A stretch of DNA of 64,000 nt from Agrobacterium vitis (GTDB lineage Bacteria; Pseudomonadota; Alphaproteobacteria; Rhizobiales; Rhizobiaceae). The DNA lies in contig NZ_JACXXJ020000005.1 in the NCBI RefSeq assembly GCF_014926405.1, positions 67,001 to 131,000 on the forward strand, written 5' to 3'. A model generated the notes under the pieces. It did not search any database. It was given only the letters and a program-made list of their open reading frames with translations, and was not told the DNA's origin. The first letter of the stretch is position 1. Each line of letters begins with the position of its first letter. The position numbers were made by a program, and so were the translations under genes. Shown piece after piece: positions 1-8,835 of the stretch.

Positions 1-403
1 TATGCGGCTCGGAAAATCGCAGGGCGGTGCCACCTCGTGCCACTGGCGCATCGAGTTGGGTGCGGGTCCAGTCGAGCAATGGCATGAAATTATAGCAGAT
101 CGTGTGGATACCGGCATCGGCCAGGTTCTTCATCGATTGGCGGTAATTGGAAAACAGCCGCTCAAGATCGCCTTCGCCGCGCTTGATATCCTCATGGATC
201 GGCAGGCTTTCCACCACATTCCAGGTGAGGCCTAAGCCGCTATCGGCGATCTCGTCGCGCCTTGCCGCAATGGCATCGCTGCCCCAGACCTCGCCATAGG
301 GTATTTCATGCAGCGCGTTGACGATGCCGGAGGCCCCGGTCTGGGCGACCTCGGTCAGGGTAATGCGATCAAACGGGCCGTACCAGCGCCAGCTCTCTTT
401 CAT
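1..403 (-). CDS. uxuA: Mannonate dehydratase, N-terminal part (window edge)
   Basis: Only about the first 134 codons are present; the gene runs off the left edge. The translation begins MKESWRWYGPFD and continues with segments such as GIVNALHEIPYGEVW and WNVVESLPIHEDIK, which I recognise as the N-terminus of UxuA, the Fe/Mn-dependent enzyme that dehydrates D-mannonate to 2-keto-3-deoxygluconate (KDG). The ATG overlaps the uxuB stop codon as ATGA (400-403), so the two are translationally coupled. It is the last visible gene of the uronate operon. The C-terminal catalytic residues cannot be checked here. Confidence 0.93.
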   Translation of the reverse strand, partial: MKESWRWYGPFDRITLTEVAQTGASGIVNALHEIPYGEVWGSDAIAARRDEIADSGLGLTWNVVESLPIHEDIKRGEGDLERLFSNYRQSMKNLADAGIHTICYNFMPLLDWTRTQLDAPVARGGTALRFSEPH

Positions 404-1845
404 CGGCTCAAATCCTCTATCGTCTGTCGCGCGCCCTTGGTCACAAGGCTTTGATAAGCTGTCGTCAGCGCGTTGCGGAAAGTTGGGTTGTCGGCCAGCG
501 GTGCAGGGAAAATCTCGCGCACCGACAACAGGGCCGCTACCTTGTCGGCAGGCTCGGCCGCGCCATCGCTCAAGCTTTTCAATCGTGCGGCCAACGGGTC
601 GCGCACGTCGATGGCGTCGCCCTTTTCATCCACGCCGCCAACATAGCGCATCCAGGCGGCAACGGCCAAAGCCAATCCCGTGATCGGCCGGGTGGCGGCG
701 AGGTTCTCCGTCACGGTGCCGAGAATTCGCTGCGGCAGCTTCTGCGATCCGTCCATGGCAATCTGCCAGGTGCGGTGGCGGATGGCGGGATTGGCGTAAC
801 GGTCAAACAGCGCAGCTGTATAATCGCCAAGGCTGATACCGGGTGGGGCTTTCAGGCCCGGGGTGATTTCCGTGTCCCACAGCATTTTGCAGAACCTGGC
901 AAAGACCGGATCGGCCACCGTCTGGGCAATGGTTTCGTGACCGGCGAGATAGCCGAGATAGGCAAGCGACGAGTGGGTGCCGTTCAGGCAACGCAGCTTC
1001 ATATGCTCGAAGGGCGTCACATCCTCGACCAGCTCGACGCCGACGGCCCCGAGATCTGGCCGTGCGCCATCCACGAAATGATCTTCCACCACCCATTGCC
1101 GGAAAGGCTCATGCATGACGGGGGAGAGATCCAGCACGCCGGTGATCTGCGCCAGCCGGTCGATATCTTCCGGCTTGGTGGCGGGCACGATCCGGTCCAC
1201 CATGGTCGAGGGAAAAGCGCCTTCACGGGCAATCCAGCCTTGAAGGTCGGGTGAGATCAGTCCGGCAAGCTCCAGCACGACGCCGCGCACCACCTTGCCG
1301 TTTTCCGGCAGGTTGTCGCAGCACAGCACGGTAAACGGTCGCAGGCCCGCCGCATGGCGCTTTTCCAGCGCCCGCACCAGAAAGCCGAGGGCGGAGAGGG
1401 GGGCTTCGGGATGGGCCAGATCATGCTGGATGTCGGGATGGTTACGGTTCAGCCTGCCGGTGGAGGGTTCGTGGCAATAGCCTTTTTCCGTTACCGTCAG
1501 GCTGACGATTTTGACAGCCGGATCGCTCATCGCGTCGATCACGGCGCTCGGGTTTTCCCGTGCCACCAGCACATCGTTGATCACGCCGATCATATGCGGC
1601 GTTTCGCCGTTTGGCCCAAGCTCCACGGCGGTATAGGCGAAATCCTGGGGGGCAAGCGCATCGCGCTGGTCGGGCCGCATCAGGCTGACGCCGATAATGC
1701 CCCAGTCCCCACCGGATTTCTCCATCGCTTGTTCGATATAGATCGCCCCATGGGCGCGGTAGAACGCGCCAAGCCCGAGATGGACAATGCCCGTCTGCGG
1801 TCTGATGCTATCGGGGCGGCGCAGCCGTTGCGGATTGGCGGACAT
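400..1845 (-). CDS. uxuB: D-mannonate oxidoreductase / fructuronate reductase
   Basis: This 481-residue protein of the mannitol dehydrogenase family reduces D-fructuronate to D-mannonate with NADH. The N-terminal Rossmann segment reads GIVHLGLGAFYRAHGA, and the C-terminal domain has KLRCLNGTHSSLAYLG, typical of polyol and hexuronate dehydrogenases. The length fits E. coli UxuB (486). The frame stays open to 2064, but I start at MSANPQRL: that ATG lies one base after the kduD stop (TGA-T-ATG) and the extra upstream residues are kduD sequence read out of frame. It overlaps uxuA by 4 nt. UxuB, mannitol dehydrogenase and UxaB are related, so identity rests partly on the uxuA and uxaC context. Confidence 0.92.
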   Translation of the reverse strand: MSANPQRLRRPDSIRPQTGIVHLGLGAFYRAHGAIYIEQAMEKSGGDWGIIGVSLMRPDQRDALAPQDFAYTAVELGPNGETPHMIGVINDVLVARENPSAVIDAMSDPAVKIVSLTVTEKGYCHEPSTGRLNRNHPDIQHDLAHPEAPLSALGFLVRALEKRHAAGLRPFTVLCCDNLPENGKVVRGVVLELAGLISPDLQGWIAREGAFPSTMVDRIVPATKPEDIDRLAQITGVLDLSPVMHEPFRQWVVEDHFVDGARPDLGAVGVELVEDVTPFEHMKLRCLNGTHSSLAYLGYLAGHETIAQTVADPVFARFCKMLWDTEITPGLKAPPGISLGDYTAALFDRYANPAIRHRTWQIAMDGSQKLPQRILGTVTENLAATRPITGLALAVAAWMRYVGGVDEKGDAIDVRDPLAARLKSLSDGAAEPADKVAALLSVREIFPAPLADNPTFRNALTTAYQSLVTKGARQTIEDLSR

Positions 1846-1846
1846 A

Positions 1847-2593
1847 TCAGCGGGCAAGCCAGCCTCCATCAACATTGAGAATGGCACCATGGATATATTT
1901 GGCCGCCCTTGAGGAAAGAAACACCGCAGCGCCGCCAATGTCTTCGGCCTCGCCCCAGCGACCAGCCGGAATGCGCTCCAGGATTGCCTTGTTGCGGGCC
2001 GCGTCATTGCGCAGCGCCTCGGTATTGTTGGTTTCGATATAGCCGGGGGCAATGGCGTTGACATTGATGCCCTTGGCCGCCCATTCGTTGGCGAGCAGCT
2101 TGGTCAGCCCGGCGACACCGCTTTTCGATGCCGTGTAGGATGGCACGCGGATACCGCCCTGGAAGGACAGCATCGAGGCAATATTGACGATCTTGCCGCC
2201 TGCGTCGCGGGCAAACAAGGCCTTGGCGAAGGCCTGGCAGAGGAAGAATACCGCCTTCAGGTTGACATCCATCACCGCGTCCCAATCGGCCTCGGTGAAA
2301 TCCACCGCATCGGCGCGGCGGATGATACCGGCATTGTTGACGAGAATATCGACCGGGCCGAGATCCTCGAAAATGCCGCTCCCGGCCATCGGGTCGGAAA
2401 GGTCGAGGGTGAGGCCGGATGCCTTACCACCGGCATTGGTAATCTGCTCGACAGTTTCTGTCACCGGAGAGCGGCCCGCACAAATCACGCTGGCGCCAGC
2501 CCCGGCAAGCGACAGGGCAATGGCCTGGCCGATGCCGGTATTGGCGCCTGTCACCAGCGCCGTCTTGCCCGAAAGAGAGAACAGATCGCTCAC
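1847..2593 (-). CDS. kduD: 2-dehydro-3-deoxy-D-gluconate 5-dehydrogenase (SDR family)
   Basis: This 248-residue short-chain dehydrogenase has the nucleotide-binding motif TGANTGIGQAIA near the N-terminus, the NNAG motif, and a Tyr-x3-Lys active site in SYTASKSGVAGLTK. KduD reduces 2,5-diketo-3-deoxygluconate to KDG, the last step from unsaturated uronates before the common KDG pool. Placement directly after kduI and the start MSDLFSLSGKTALVTG match KduD. The start codon is GTG and overlaps the kduI stop as GTGA (2590-2593). SDR specificity is not readable from sequence alone; the call leans on the operon. Confidence 0.92.
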   Translation of the reverse strand: MSDLFSLSGKTALVTGANTGIGQAIALSLAGAGASVICAGRSPVTETVEQITNAGGKASGLTLDLSDPMAGSGIFEDLGPVDILVNNAGIIRRADAVDFTEADWDAVMDVNLKAVFFLCQAFAKALFARDAGGKIVNIASMLSFQGGIRVPSYTASKSGVAGLTKLLANEWAAKGINVNAIAPGYIETNNTEALRNDAARNKAILERIPAGRWGEAEDIGGAAVFLSSRAAKYIHGAILNVDGGWLAR

Positions 2594-3411
2594 TTCAGCG
2601 TCTCCATCGAGACCACTTCGACATCCTTGTAATCGACATTGTCACCGGCCATCGCCCAGATGAAAGTGTAATTGGCCGTACCCGCACCCGAATGGATCGA
2701 CCAGGGCGGCGAGATCGCGCCTTCCTCGTTTTTCAACACCATATGGCGGGTCTCGTCCGGCTCGCCCATCATATGGAAGGCGCGCTGGCCTTCCGGCAGG
2801 TCGAAATACAGATAGGCTTCCATGCGCCGGTCATGGACATGGGCGGGCATGGTGTTCCAGACGGAGCCGGGGGCAAGCTTGGTCATGCCGACCACCAGCT
2901 GGCAGGCCTTCATCACGTCGGGATGCACGAACTGATAGATGGTGCGCTCATTGGAGGTTGCCTGCGAGCCGAGCGTTACATTGGCGGCTTCTTCAATCTT
3001 GATGAGGCGCGATGGATAGGTGTGATGGGCTGGAGCCGAGAGAATGTAAAACCGGCCAGCGCCTGAAAAACTGATCTTGCCCGCGCCCATGCCCAGATAG
3101 AGCATGTCGCCCTTGCCCATTTCATAGGTTGCATCCGCCTCGACCGTGCCGGTGCCGCCGATATTGACGACGACAAGTTCGCGCCGGTCGAGAATGGAGG
3201 CGGTGCCGCATTCCTTCACATGGTCCAGCACCAGCGGAGAGCCGCCCGGCACCGCACCGCCGACGATCATCCGGTCGTAATGGGTATAGATCAGCCGGAT
3301 TTCGCCCTCCGCAAAAATATCGCCGACATGGAAATGCTTGCGCAGGGCCGTGGTGTCGAAGCCTTTGGCGGTCTGCGGGTCGATAGCGTGGCGGGTTTCA
3401 ACGGTCAGCAT
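2590..3411 (-). CDS. kduI: 5-keto-4-deoxyuronate isomerase
   Basis: This 273-residue KduI-family protein is a double-cupin isomerase that converts 5-keto-4-deoxyuronate (DKI) to 2,5-diketo-3-deoxygluconate. The N-terminus MLTVETRHAIDPQTAK and the metal-binding stretch MPAHVHDRRMEAYLYF are characteristic. The frame extends five codons upstream, but the ATG at 3411 has a GAGGAG Shine-Dalgarno at good spacing, so I start there. It lies 18 bp after the KdgF-like gene and overlaps kduD by 4 nt, as expected for an operon handling pectin- or alginate-type unsaturated uronates. Confidence 0.95.
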   Translation of the reverse strand: MLTVETRHAIDPQTAKGFDTTALRKHFHVGDIFAEGEIRLIYTHYDRMIVGGAVPGGSPLVLDHVKECGTASILDRRELVVVNIGGTGTVEADATYEMGKGDMLYLGMGAGKISFSGAGRFYILSAPAHHTYPSRLIKIEEAANVTLGSQATSNERTIYQFVHPDVMKACQLVVGMTKLAPGSVWNTMPAHVHDRRMEAYLYFDLPEGQRAFHMMGEPDETRHMVLKNEEGAISPPWSIHSGAGTANYTFIWAMAGDNVDYKDVEVVSMETLK

Positions 3412-3429
3412 GGCTTTACTCCTCAAATA

Positions 3430-3753
3430 TCAAAGAAAATCGTCACGCCGGGGCGTGAATGTGTCGATAAGCACGCCGGGATCGATGGCCCGGCAGCCGT
3501 GAAAGGCAAGGGAGGGAATAACGAAACTGTCGCCGGGGCCGACGGTGAACGTCTCGTCGCCGATGGAAAATTCGAACCGGCCGGACTGAACATAGGTGGA
3601 TTGCACATGCGGGTGATGGTGCCGCAGGCCCTCCGCACCCTTGGCGAAGGTGAATTTCACCACCATCAGGTCTGGGCTGTCGGAGAGAACCTGGCGGGTC
3701 ACCCCGTGGCCGGCTTCGACCACCGGAAAGGTCCTGACAAAGTCTGTATCCAT
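3430..3753 (-). CDS. KdgF-like cupin protein
   Basis: This 107-residue single-cupin protein carries the metal-binding histidines of cupin motif 1 (LRHHHPHVQSTYVQSG) and motif 2 (GPGDSFVIPSLAFHG). Size, fold and position upstream of kduI match KdgF, which speeds the ring opening of unsaturated 4,5-uronates to DKI. The frame opens six codons earlier at MEEQPA, but that ATG forms part of the GGAGGAG ribosome site of the inner ATG (MDTDFVRTF), which I choose. Small cupins are functionally diverse, so the specific role is inferred from context. Confidence 0.8.
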   Translation of the reverse strand: MDTDFVRTFPVVEAGHGVTRQVLSDSPDLMVVKFTFAKGAEGLRHHHPHVQSTYVQSGRFEFSIGDETFTVGPGDSFVIPSLAFHGCRAIDPGVLIDTFTPRRDDFL

Positions 3754-3806
3754 GGCTGGCTGCTCCTCCATCGAGGCTATCTGGTTCAGTCTGAACCCAC
3801 AGGACG

Positions 3807-3841
3807 CGACGCAAAGGTCTTGACACGACGCAAAGGTCTTG
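3807..3841. repeat. Short tandem direct repeat, 16 nt units
   Basis: The 16-mer CGACGCAAAGGTCTTG occurs at 3807-3822 and again at 3826-3841, a period of 19 nt. It lies upstream of the KdgF-like gene in a gap with no coding sequence. It could be a local duplication or part of a protein-binding region; no function is claimed. Confidence 0.7.
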
Positions 3842-3855
3842 CGGCTTTGCCGCCG

Positions 3856-3900
3856 CCCTCATCCGGCTGCCGCCACCTTCTCCCCGATGGGGAGAAGAGA
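3856..3900. repeat. Rhizobial intergenic palindromic repeat (RIME-like), copy 1
   Basis: The stretch starting CCCTCATCCGGCTGCCGCC and ending with a perfect 9-bp hairpin (CTTCTCCCC at 3877-3885, loop GAT, GGGGAGAAG at 3889-3897) looks like the mosaic intergenic palindromes common in Rhizobiaceae. I name it RIME-like from memory of such elements, not from a search. It sits in the 409-bp gap (3772-4180) between uxaC and the KdgF-like gene. Confidence 0.7.
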
Positions 3901-3993
3901 CTTGCAGCGGCGTCCAGCGCTTTCTCTGGTGTTGTAAAGAGCGAGTAAAGCCCTTTTCCAACATCAGAATAAGGCTGAGTGCTATCGCCTTGG

Positions 3994-4047
3994 CCTCTTC
4001 TCCCCCTGCCGGGGAGAAGTCCCCGGCAGGGGGATGAGGGGGGCGAA
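3994..4047. repeat. Rhizobial intergenic palindromic repeat (RIME-like), copy 2
   Basis: A second, inverted copy carries CCTCTTCTCCCC, a perfect 13-bp hairpin (4002-4014 against 4021-4033, loop AGAAGT) and GGATGAGGGG. The arms are much stronger than in copy 1. In the uxaC transcript it lies between uxaC and the next gene, where it could attenuate or stabilise mRNA. I see no other gene in 3772-4180. Confidence 0.75.
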
Positions 4048-4180
4048 GCCCATGAGTCCTTTGGGCGTGTACTGTGTTCTGAACCAGGCAACCTCTCGCT
4101 TTCCTTTGTTTTCGTTTATCTTTTCGGGAAAATCTGTATCCGCTTTTCCCTGAAAAACGCTGGGACCCGCTGCTCCTCAG

Positions 4181-5581
4181 CTAGAGCCGATAGGCCTTTT
4201 TCGCCAGTCCGTAGGCGAGATCGCCTGCAAGCTCCTGGGCTTCGTCCTCCTCCAGTCGGCCCGTCAGCACCAGTTCGGCCAGATAGGCGCAATCCACCCG
4301 CCTTGCCACATCATGGCGAGCCGGGATGGAGCAGAAGGCGCGGGTATCGTCGTTGAAGCCGACAGTATTGTAGAAACCGGCGGTCTCGGTCGTTGTCTCG
4401 CGGAAGCGGCGCATGCCATCCGGGCTATCGAAGAACCACCAGGCCGGGCCGAGCTTCAGGGCCGGATAGGCCCCCGCCAGCGGTGCCAGTTCACGCGAAT
4501 AGCTGGTTTCGTCCAGCGTGAAGAGAATGACCGTCAGGTCCTTTTCCATGCCAACCGCGTCCAGCAGAGGTTTAAGCGCCCGGACGTAATCGGTGCGGGT
4601 CGGGATATCGAAGCCCTTGTCGCGGCCATGTTTTGCCATGATGCCGGAGGAATGGTTGCGGTAGGAACCGGGATGGATTTGCAGCACCAACCCGTCTTCC
4701 AGGCTCATCCGGGCCATTTCCGTCAGCATATGGCCACGGAAGGCGTCTGCCTCATCGGGGGTGATCCGCCCGGTCAGCGCCTTGTCGAACAGCGCCTTGG
4801 CCTGATCCTGGGGCAGGTCCTCGGTGCGGGCCGTGGGATGGCCGTGGTCGGAACTGGTGGCGCCATAGGTTTTGAAAAATGCGCGGCGGTTGCGATGCGC
4901 CTCCAGATAGCCGCTCCAGCTTGTCGCATCGACGTCAGCCAATTGCCCGAACCGCTCGATATTGGTGGCAAAGCCTTCAAATTGCGGATCGACTACAGGG
5001 TCAGGCCGATAGGCGGTGACGACGCGGCCATTCCAGCCGGAGGCGCGGATCGTCTCATGCCATTTCAACTCGTCCAGCGGGCTTTCCGTGGTGGCGATCA
5101 CTTCGATATTGAAGCGCTCGAACAGGGCGCGGGGGCGAAATTCCGGTTTCGTCAGGCAATCGGCGATATGGTCATAGGTCTGGTCCGCCGTCTGCGCCGA
5201 CAGCCGGGTCGTCAGTCCGAACACATCCTCAAAAGCATGGTCCAGCCACATGCGGCTGGGCGTGGCGCGAAACAGGTGGAAGTTTTCGGCAAACAGCCGC
5301 CAGATCTTGCGGCCATCGGTTTCCGTCATGCCGCCATCGACACGCGGCACGCCAAGCGCTGTGAGGTCGATGCCCTGGGAATACAGCATGCGAAACACAT
5401 AATGGTCCGGCACCACGAACAGCTGGGCCGGATCGGGAAAAGCTTCATTTTCCGCAAACCAGCGGGGGTCAGTGTGGCCATGCGGGCTGACGATGGGCAG
5501 GTCGCGGACCGTGTCATAAAGCGTGCGCGCCAGCGTGCGTGCTGTGGGGTCAAGGGGAAAAAGCCTGTCTGGATGAAGCAA
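4181..5581 (-). CDS. uxaC: Glucuronate (uronate) isomerase
   Basis: This 466-residue protein (E. coli UxaC is 470) converts D-glucuronate to D-fructuronate or D-galacturonate to D-tagaturonate. It is an amidohydrolase-superfamily member; the N-terminal metal site SPHGHTDPRWF, the segment WLDHAFEDVFG and the segment IHPGSYRNHSS are UxaC hallmarks. The start is TTG: no in-frame ATG lies upstream, the protein begins in the expected place (LLHPDRLFPLDPTAR) and GGAG sits 9 nt before. It is the first gene of the minus-strand uronate cluster and diverges from the GntR regulator. Confidence 0.95.
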   Translation of the reverse strand: MLHPDRLFPLDPTARTLARTLYDTVRDLPIVSPHGHTDPRWFAENEAFPDPAQLFVVPDHYVFRMLYSQGIDLTALGVPRVDGGMTETDGRKIWRLFAENFHLFRATPSRMWLDHAFEDVFGLTTRLSAQTADQTYDHIADCLTKPEFRPRALFERFNIEVIATTESPLDELKWHETIRASGWNGRVVTAYRPDPVVDPQFEGFATNIERFGQLADVDATSWSGYLEAHRNRRAFFKTYGATSSDHGHPTARTEDLPQDQAKALFDKALTGRITPDEADAFRGHMLTEMARMSLEDGLVLQIHPGSYRNHSSGIMAKHGRDKGFDIPTRTDYVRALKPLLDAVGMEKDLTVILFTLDETSYSRELAPLAGAYPALKLGPAWWFFDSPDGMRRFRETTTETAGFYNTVGFNDDTRAFCSIPARHDVARRVDCAYLAELVLTGRLEEDEAQELAGDLAYGLAKKAYRL

Positions 5582-5766
5582 TGCCGTGGTCTCCGCGTGC
5601 GCCCCGTAATTCTAATAGAGCATAATATCGCAAGCCGATTTCGGTCCGGCGTATTATGGCTTAAAACAACTGCCGCCCCTTGCGTTGGCCATCGTCTTTT
5701 GATCGATGGCCTGGGCGGTGACAGTGGTGGCGAAACGCAATTGCATTCCGCTGCCAATCTAATATG

Positions 5767-5778
5767 TTAGTATGCAAA
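5767..5778. promoter_or_regulatory. Candidate GntR-type operator between uxaC and the regulator
   Basis: TTAGTATGCAAA matches 9 of 12 bases of the UxuR/ExuR-like palindrome TTGGTATACCAA as I remember it. It lies in the 281-bp divergent region between uxaC and the GntR gene, about 85 bp before the regulator start. A site here could let the regulator control both its own gene and uxaC. This is inference from one imperfect match. Confidence 0.35.
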
Positions 5779-5862
5779 TTGTGTCAATGCGGTCCCGGGA
5801 TGATCCCGGCTACTTGGCCCGGCTATTTGGAGTGACGATGGCGGTGGTAATCGGAGGGTGGG

Positions 5863-6558
5863 ATGATTGATACGGTCAATGTGCGCACGCTGGATGTTCA
5901 GCGGCAACCTTCGGTCACCGAGCAGGTCTTCGAGTTGTTGTACCGGCAGGTGGTTGAACTGGAGCTGCCGCCCGGGGCAAAATTGTCGGAAGTGGATGTT
6001 GCCAAGCAGATGGGTGTGTCGCGCCAACCGGTGCGCGACGCCTTCTATCGCCTGTCCCAGCAGGGCTTCCTGATGATCCGCCCGCAACGGGCAACCGTGG
6101 TGACCCATATTTCCGAGCGCGGGGTCTTGCAGGCCCGCTTCATCCGCACGGCCCTGGAAATGGAAACCGTGCGGGCCGCCGCCGAGCGGTTGAGCGAGGA
6201 TCAAATCGCGGCGCTTGACGACCTGGTACAGCGGCAGATCAAAGCCATGGAGGCTGGTGACAAGATGCTGTTTCACGAGTTGGACGACGAATTTCATCGG
6301 CAGATCTGTAAGATGTCGGGCCATGACTTCGCCTGGACGCTGATCCGCGACAGCAAGGCGCATATGGACCGGATTCGCTATCTCAGCCTTGCTTTCGGAG
6401 CGCAAAGCGCCATTGACGACCATATCGAGATTATGGCCGCGTTGAAGGCACGTGATGGCGACCGGGCCGCCGCCAACATGCGTGTTCACCTGTCACGTAT
6501 CTTGTCGATCATTAGCCGGATCAGGGAAACCCAAGGCCAGTATTTCGCGACCGAATGA
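5863..6558 (+). CDS. GntR family transcriptional regulator (FadR/FCD subfamily)
   Basis: This 231-residue regulator has an N-terminal winged helix (about residues 15-80; LSEVDVAKQMGVSRQPVRDA is the helix-turn-helix) and an all-helical FCD effector domain (about 95-215) with metal or ligand-binding histidines in ELDDEFHRQIC and the later DDHIEI. ExuR/UxuR-type members of this subfamily repress uronate genes and are released by fructuronate, tagaturonate or related acids. Its place between uxaC and kdgK suggests it controls this uronate locus; the true ligand is not visible. Confidence 0.88.
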   Translation: MIDTVNVRTLDVQRQPSVTEQVFELLYRQVVELELPPGAKLSEVDVAKQMGVSRQPVRDAFYRLSQQGFLMIRPQRATVVTHISERGVLQARFIRTALEMETVRAAAERLSEDQIAALDDLVQRQIKAMEAGDKMLFHELDDEFHRQICKMSGHDFAWTLIRDSKAHMDRIRYLSLAFGAQSAIDDHIEIMAALKARDGDRAAANMRVHLSRILSIISRIRETQGQYFATE

Positions 6559-6573
6559 GGATGGCAGGATAAT

Positions 6574-7488
6574 ATGAGCGGCAAACGGATCTTGGCCATC
6601 GGCGAATGCATGGTAGAAATGGCGCCCCGCGAAGACGGTGCCTATCATCGCAATTTTGCTGGCGATACATTCAACACTGCCTGGTATCTGCGCCGTCTTC
6701 TAGGTGCAGACGATGGGGTGGATTACTGCTCGGCTATCGGCGTCGATGCTATTTCGCAAGCCATGCTCACCTTCATGCAAGCGGCGGGAATAGGCACCGG
6801 GCATTTGCGCCGTCTGGAGGATGCGACGGTCGGGCTTTATATGATCGAGCTTGCCAATGGCGAGCGCAGTTTCAGCTATTGGCGCGGCCAGTCCGCCGCC
6901 AAGCGCCTGGCAGACGACCGTGCGTTTCTTCTAGAGGCCGTACGAGACCGTGATCTCATCCTGTTTTCCGGTATTACCCTAGCCATCCTGTCCCCGGCGG
7001 GCCGCCAGCAATTGCTGGAGGTTCTGGCGCAGGCCCGCTCTGCCGGCAGCCTGATCGCTTTCGACCCCAATATGCGCGCCCGGCTTTGGCCGGACCGTGA
7101 CAGTATGTGCAATGCGGTTTCGCAGGCGGCCAAGGTTGCCGATATTGTCCTGCCATCCTTTGACGAGGATGGGCCGAATTTCAACGATGCCACACCTGAC
7201 GCCACGATTATCCGATACCGTGAAGCAGGTGCGGCCACCGTGGTGGTCAAGAATGGCGCGGGCCGTGTGCATGCCTTTGACGCCACGGAAGGGCCAGTGA
7301 CATTCGATCCCGTGCCGGTCGCCGATCTCGTCGATACGACAGCGGCTGGCGATAGTTTCAATGCCGGCTTCCTGTCGGCTCGCCTTTCGGGTGTCGCGAT
7401 GGCTGAGGCATTGGCGCAAGGGGCTGCCGTTTCCGCTCAAGTGATCCGTAAGCGAGGCGCTTTGGTGGAGATCGAAAATATCCCCTGA
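6574..7488 (+). CDS. kdgK: 2-dehydro-3-deoxygluconokinase (PfkB family)
   Basis: This 304-residue ribokinase-family kinase begins RILAIGECMVEMAP, has the substrate motif FAGDTFNTAWYL and ends with the PfkB signature DTTAAGDSFNAGF containing the catalytic Asp. KdgK phosphorylates KDG, where the UxuAB and KduID branches meet, to KDPG for the Entner-Doudoroff aldolase. It follows the regulator by 15 bp, so the two are probably co-transcribed. No KDPG aldolase gene lies in the window. Confidence 0.92.
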   Translation: MSGKRILAIGECMVEMAPREDGAYHRNFAGDTFNTAWYLRRLLGADDGVDYCSAIGVDAISQAMLTFMQAAGIGTGHLRRLEDATVGLYMIELANGERSFSYWRGQSAAKRLADDRAFLLEAVRDRDLILFSGITLAILSPAGRQQLLEVLAQARSAGSLIAFDPNMRARLWPDRDSMCNAVSQAAKVADIVLPSFDEDGPNFNDATPDATIIRYREAGAATVVVKNGAGRVHAFDATEGPVTFDPVPVADLVDTTAAGDSFNAGFLSARLSGVAMAEALAQGAAVSAQVIRKRGALVEIENIP

Positions 7489-7734
7489 AAAAACATCTCC
7501 TCAAAACACCCTTGGCCGACGGGCACGCGAAAAGCCGTGTCCGAAAACCAATGTCGCAAGAATGCTCGCTTCTTTGTGTTGCGATGCAAATTATTTTCGC
7601 TTGAACCCTTGCAGCTTTTGATTCTACTCTGCACCTAAAATAGGAGATTGGCGATATTTCCCTTTTTTGTCATAGGCTTGTGGCCCTTGTCAAAAAGGAC
7701 TGGCCAGTCGCAATGCGTCAAAAGGTGAGTGTTC

Positions 7735-8787
7735 ATGCAATTGGTTTTCGACGGGCATAATGATGTCCTCCTGCGTTTGTGGAGGGCTCATGCAGCGGGC
7801 GTCGATCCGGTGCGGCAATTCATCAATGGCACACGGGAAGGTCATATCGATGCGCCACGCGCCCGCCGTGGCGGGCTTGGTGGCGGTCTCTGCGCGATTT
7901 ATATTCCCTCCGACGGTGAGTTCGTGCTGACCGAGCCGGATGACAAGGGCCATTACAATACCCCTGTTGATAAGCCCCTGGCGCGTGCATCCTCACTCGA
8001 CATCGCCTTGCAGATGGCCGCGATTGCGCTGCGGCTCGAGCGGGCTGGCGGCTGGCGGCTGTGCCGCTCGACATCGGATATTCGCGCTGCCATGGCCGAC
8101 GGTGTGTTTGCCGCCGTGCTGCATATGGAAGGCTGCGAGGCCATCGATGCCGATCTGGCCGCCCTTGAAGTGTTTCACCAGGCGGGCTTGCGCACGCTCG
8201 GTCCGGTCTGGAGCCGCCCGAATATTTTCGGCCATGGGGTTCCTTTCGCCTTTCCAATGTCGCCGGATACCGGGCCGGGCCTGACGACACTTGGTTTTGA
8301 GCTTGTGAAAGCCTGCGACCGGCTGGGCATCGCCCTCGACCTTGCCCATATCACCGAAAAGGGCTTCTGGGACGTGGCGAAAACCTCGGACAAGCCATTG
8401 ATCGCCAGCCATTCTAATGCCCACGCGTTGACACCGGTGGCCCGCAACCTGACCGACCGGCAAATGGACGCGATCCGCGAGCGCAAGGGGATCGCTGGCC
8501 TCAACTACGCGGTGACCATGCTGCGCGCTGACGCCCGCGATTTTGCCGAGACCCCGCTGTCGGACATGGTGCGCCACATCGATTACATGGTGGAACGCAT
8601 GGGCATCGATTGCGTCGGCCTCGGCTCCGATTTCGATGGTTGCACCGTACCCGGTGCAATTGGCGATGCCAGTGGGAACCAGAGGTTGCTTGAAGCGTTG
8701 CAATCGGCTGGATACGGTGATGCAGATATCGCTAAGATTGCCCATGAAAACTGGCTGCGGGTGCTGGGGACGGCCTGGGGCGAATAA
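7735..8787 (+). CDS. Membrane dipeptidase family (M19) peptidase
   Basis: This 350-residue renal-dipeptidase-like zinc hydrolase has the first metal motif DGHNDV at the N-terminus, the bridging Glu in MEGCEAID, the histidines in DLAHI and SHSNAHAL, and the distal Asp in GLGSDFDG. Such enzymes cleave dipeptides, including D-residue and dehydro-dipeptides. I start at the ATG at 7735, with an AAGGTGAG ribosome site 6 nt upstream; a GTG two codons earlier is possible. It lies 48 bp before a peptide-type ABC importer, so it probably cleaves what that importer brings in. Confidence 0.88.
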   Translation: MQLVFDGHNDVLLRLWRAHAAGVDPVRQFINGTREGHIDAPRARRGGLGGGLCAIYIPSDGEFVLTEPDDKGHYNTPVDKPLARASSLDIALQMAAIALRLERAGGWRLCRSTSDIRAAMADGVFAAVLHMEGCEAIDADLAALEVFHQAGLRTLGPVWSRPNIFGHGVPFAFPMSPDTGPGLTTLGFELVKACDRLGIALDLAHITEKGFWDVAKTSDKPLIASHSNAHALTPVARNLTDRQMDAIRERKGIAGLNYAVTMLRADARDFAETPLSDMVRHIDYMVERMGIDCVGLGSDFDGCTVPGAIGDASGNQRLLEALQSAGYGDADIAKIAHENWLRVLGTAWGE

Positions 8788-8835
8788 ATCCGGCGTTAGT
8801 CGGCGATCATTGACTTTAAAAAAGGGGACGGGACC

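Noticed and set aside
451..1254. Long plus-strand open frame opposite uxuB
   Set aside because: It is the antisense shadow of uxuB; the composition is Arg/Gly/His-rich and shows no family features.
4313..5770. 485-codon plus-strand open frame opposite uxaC
   Set aside because: Antisense to a clear uxaC gene; no recognisable motif and typical of high-GC mirror frames.
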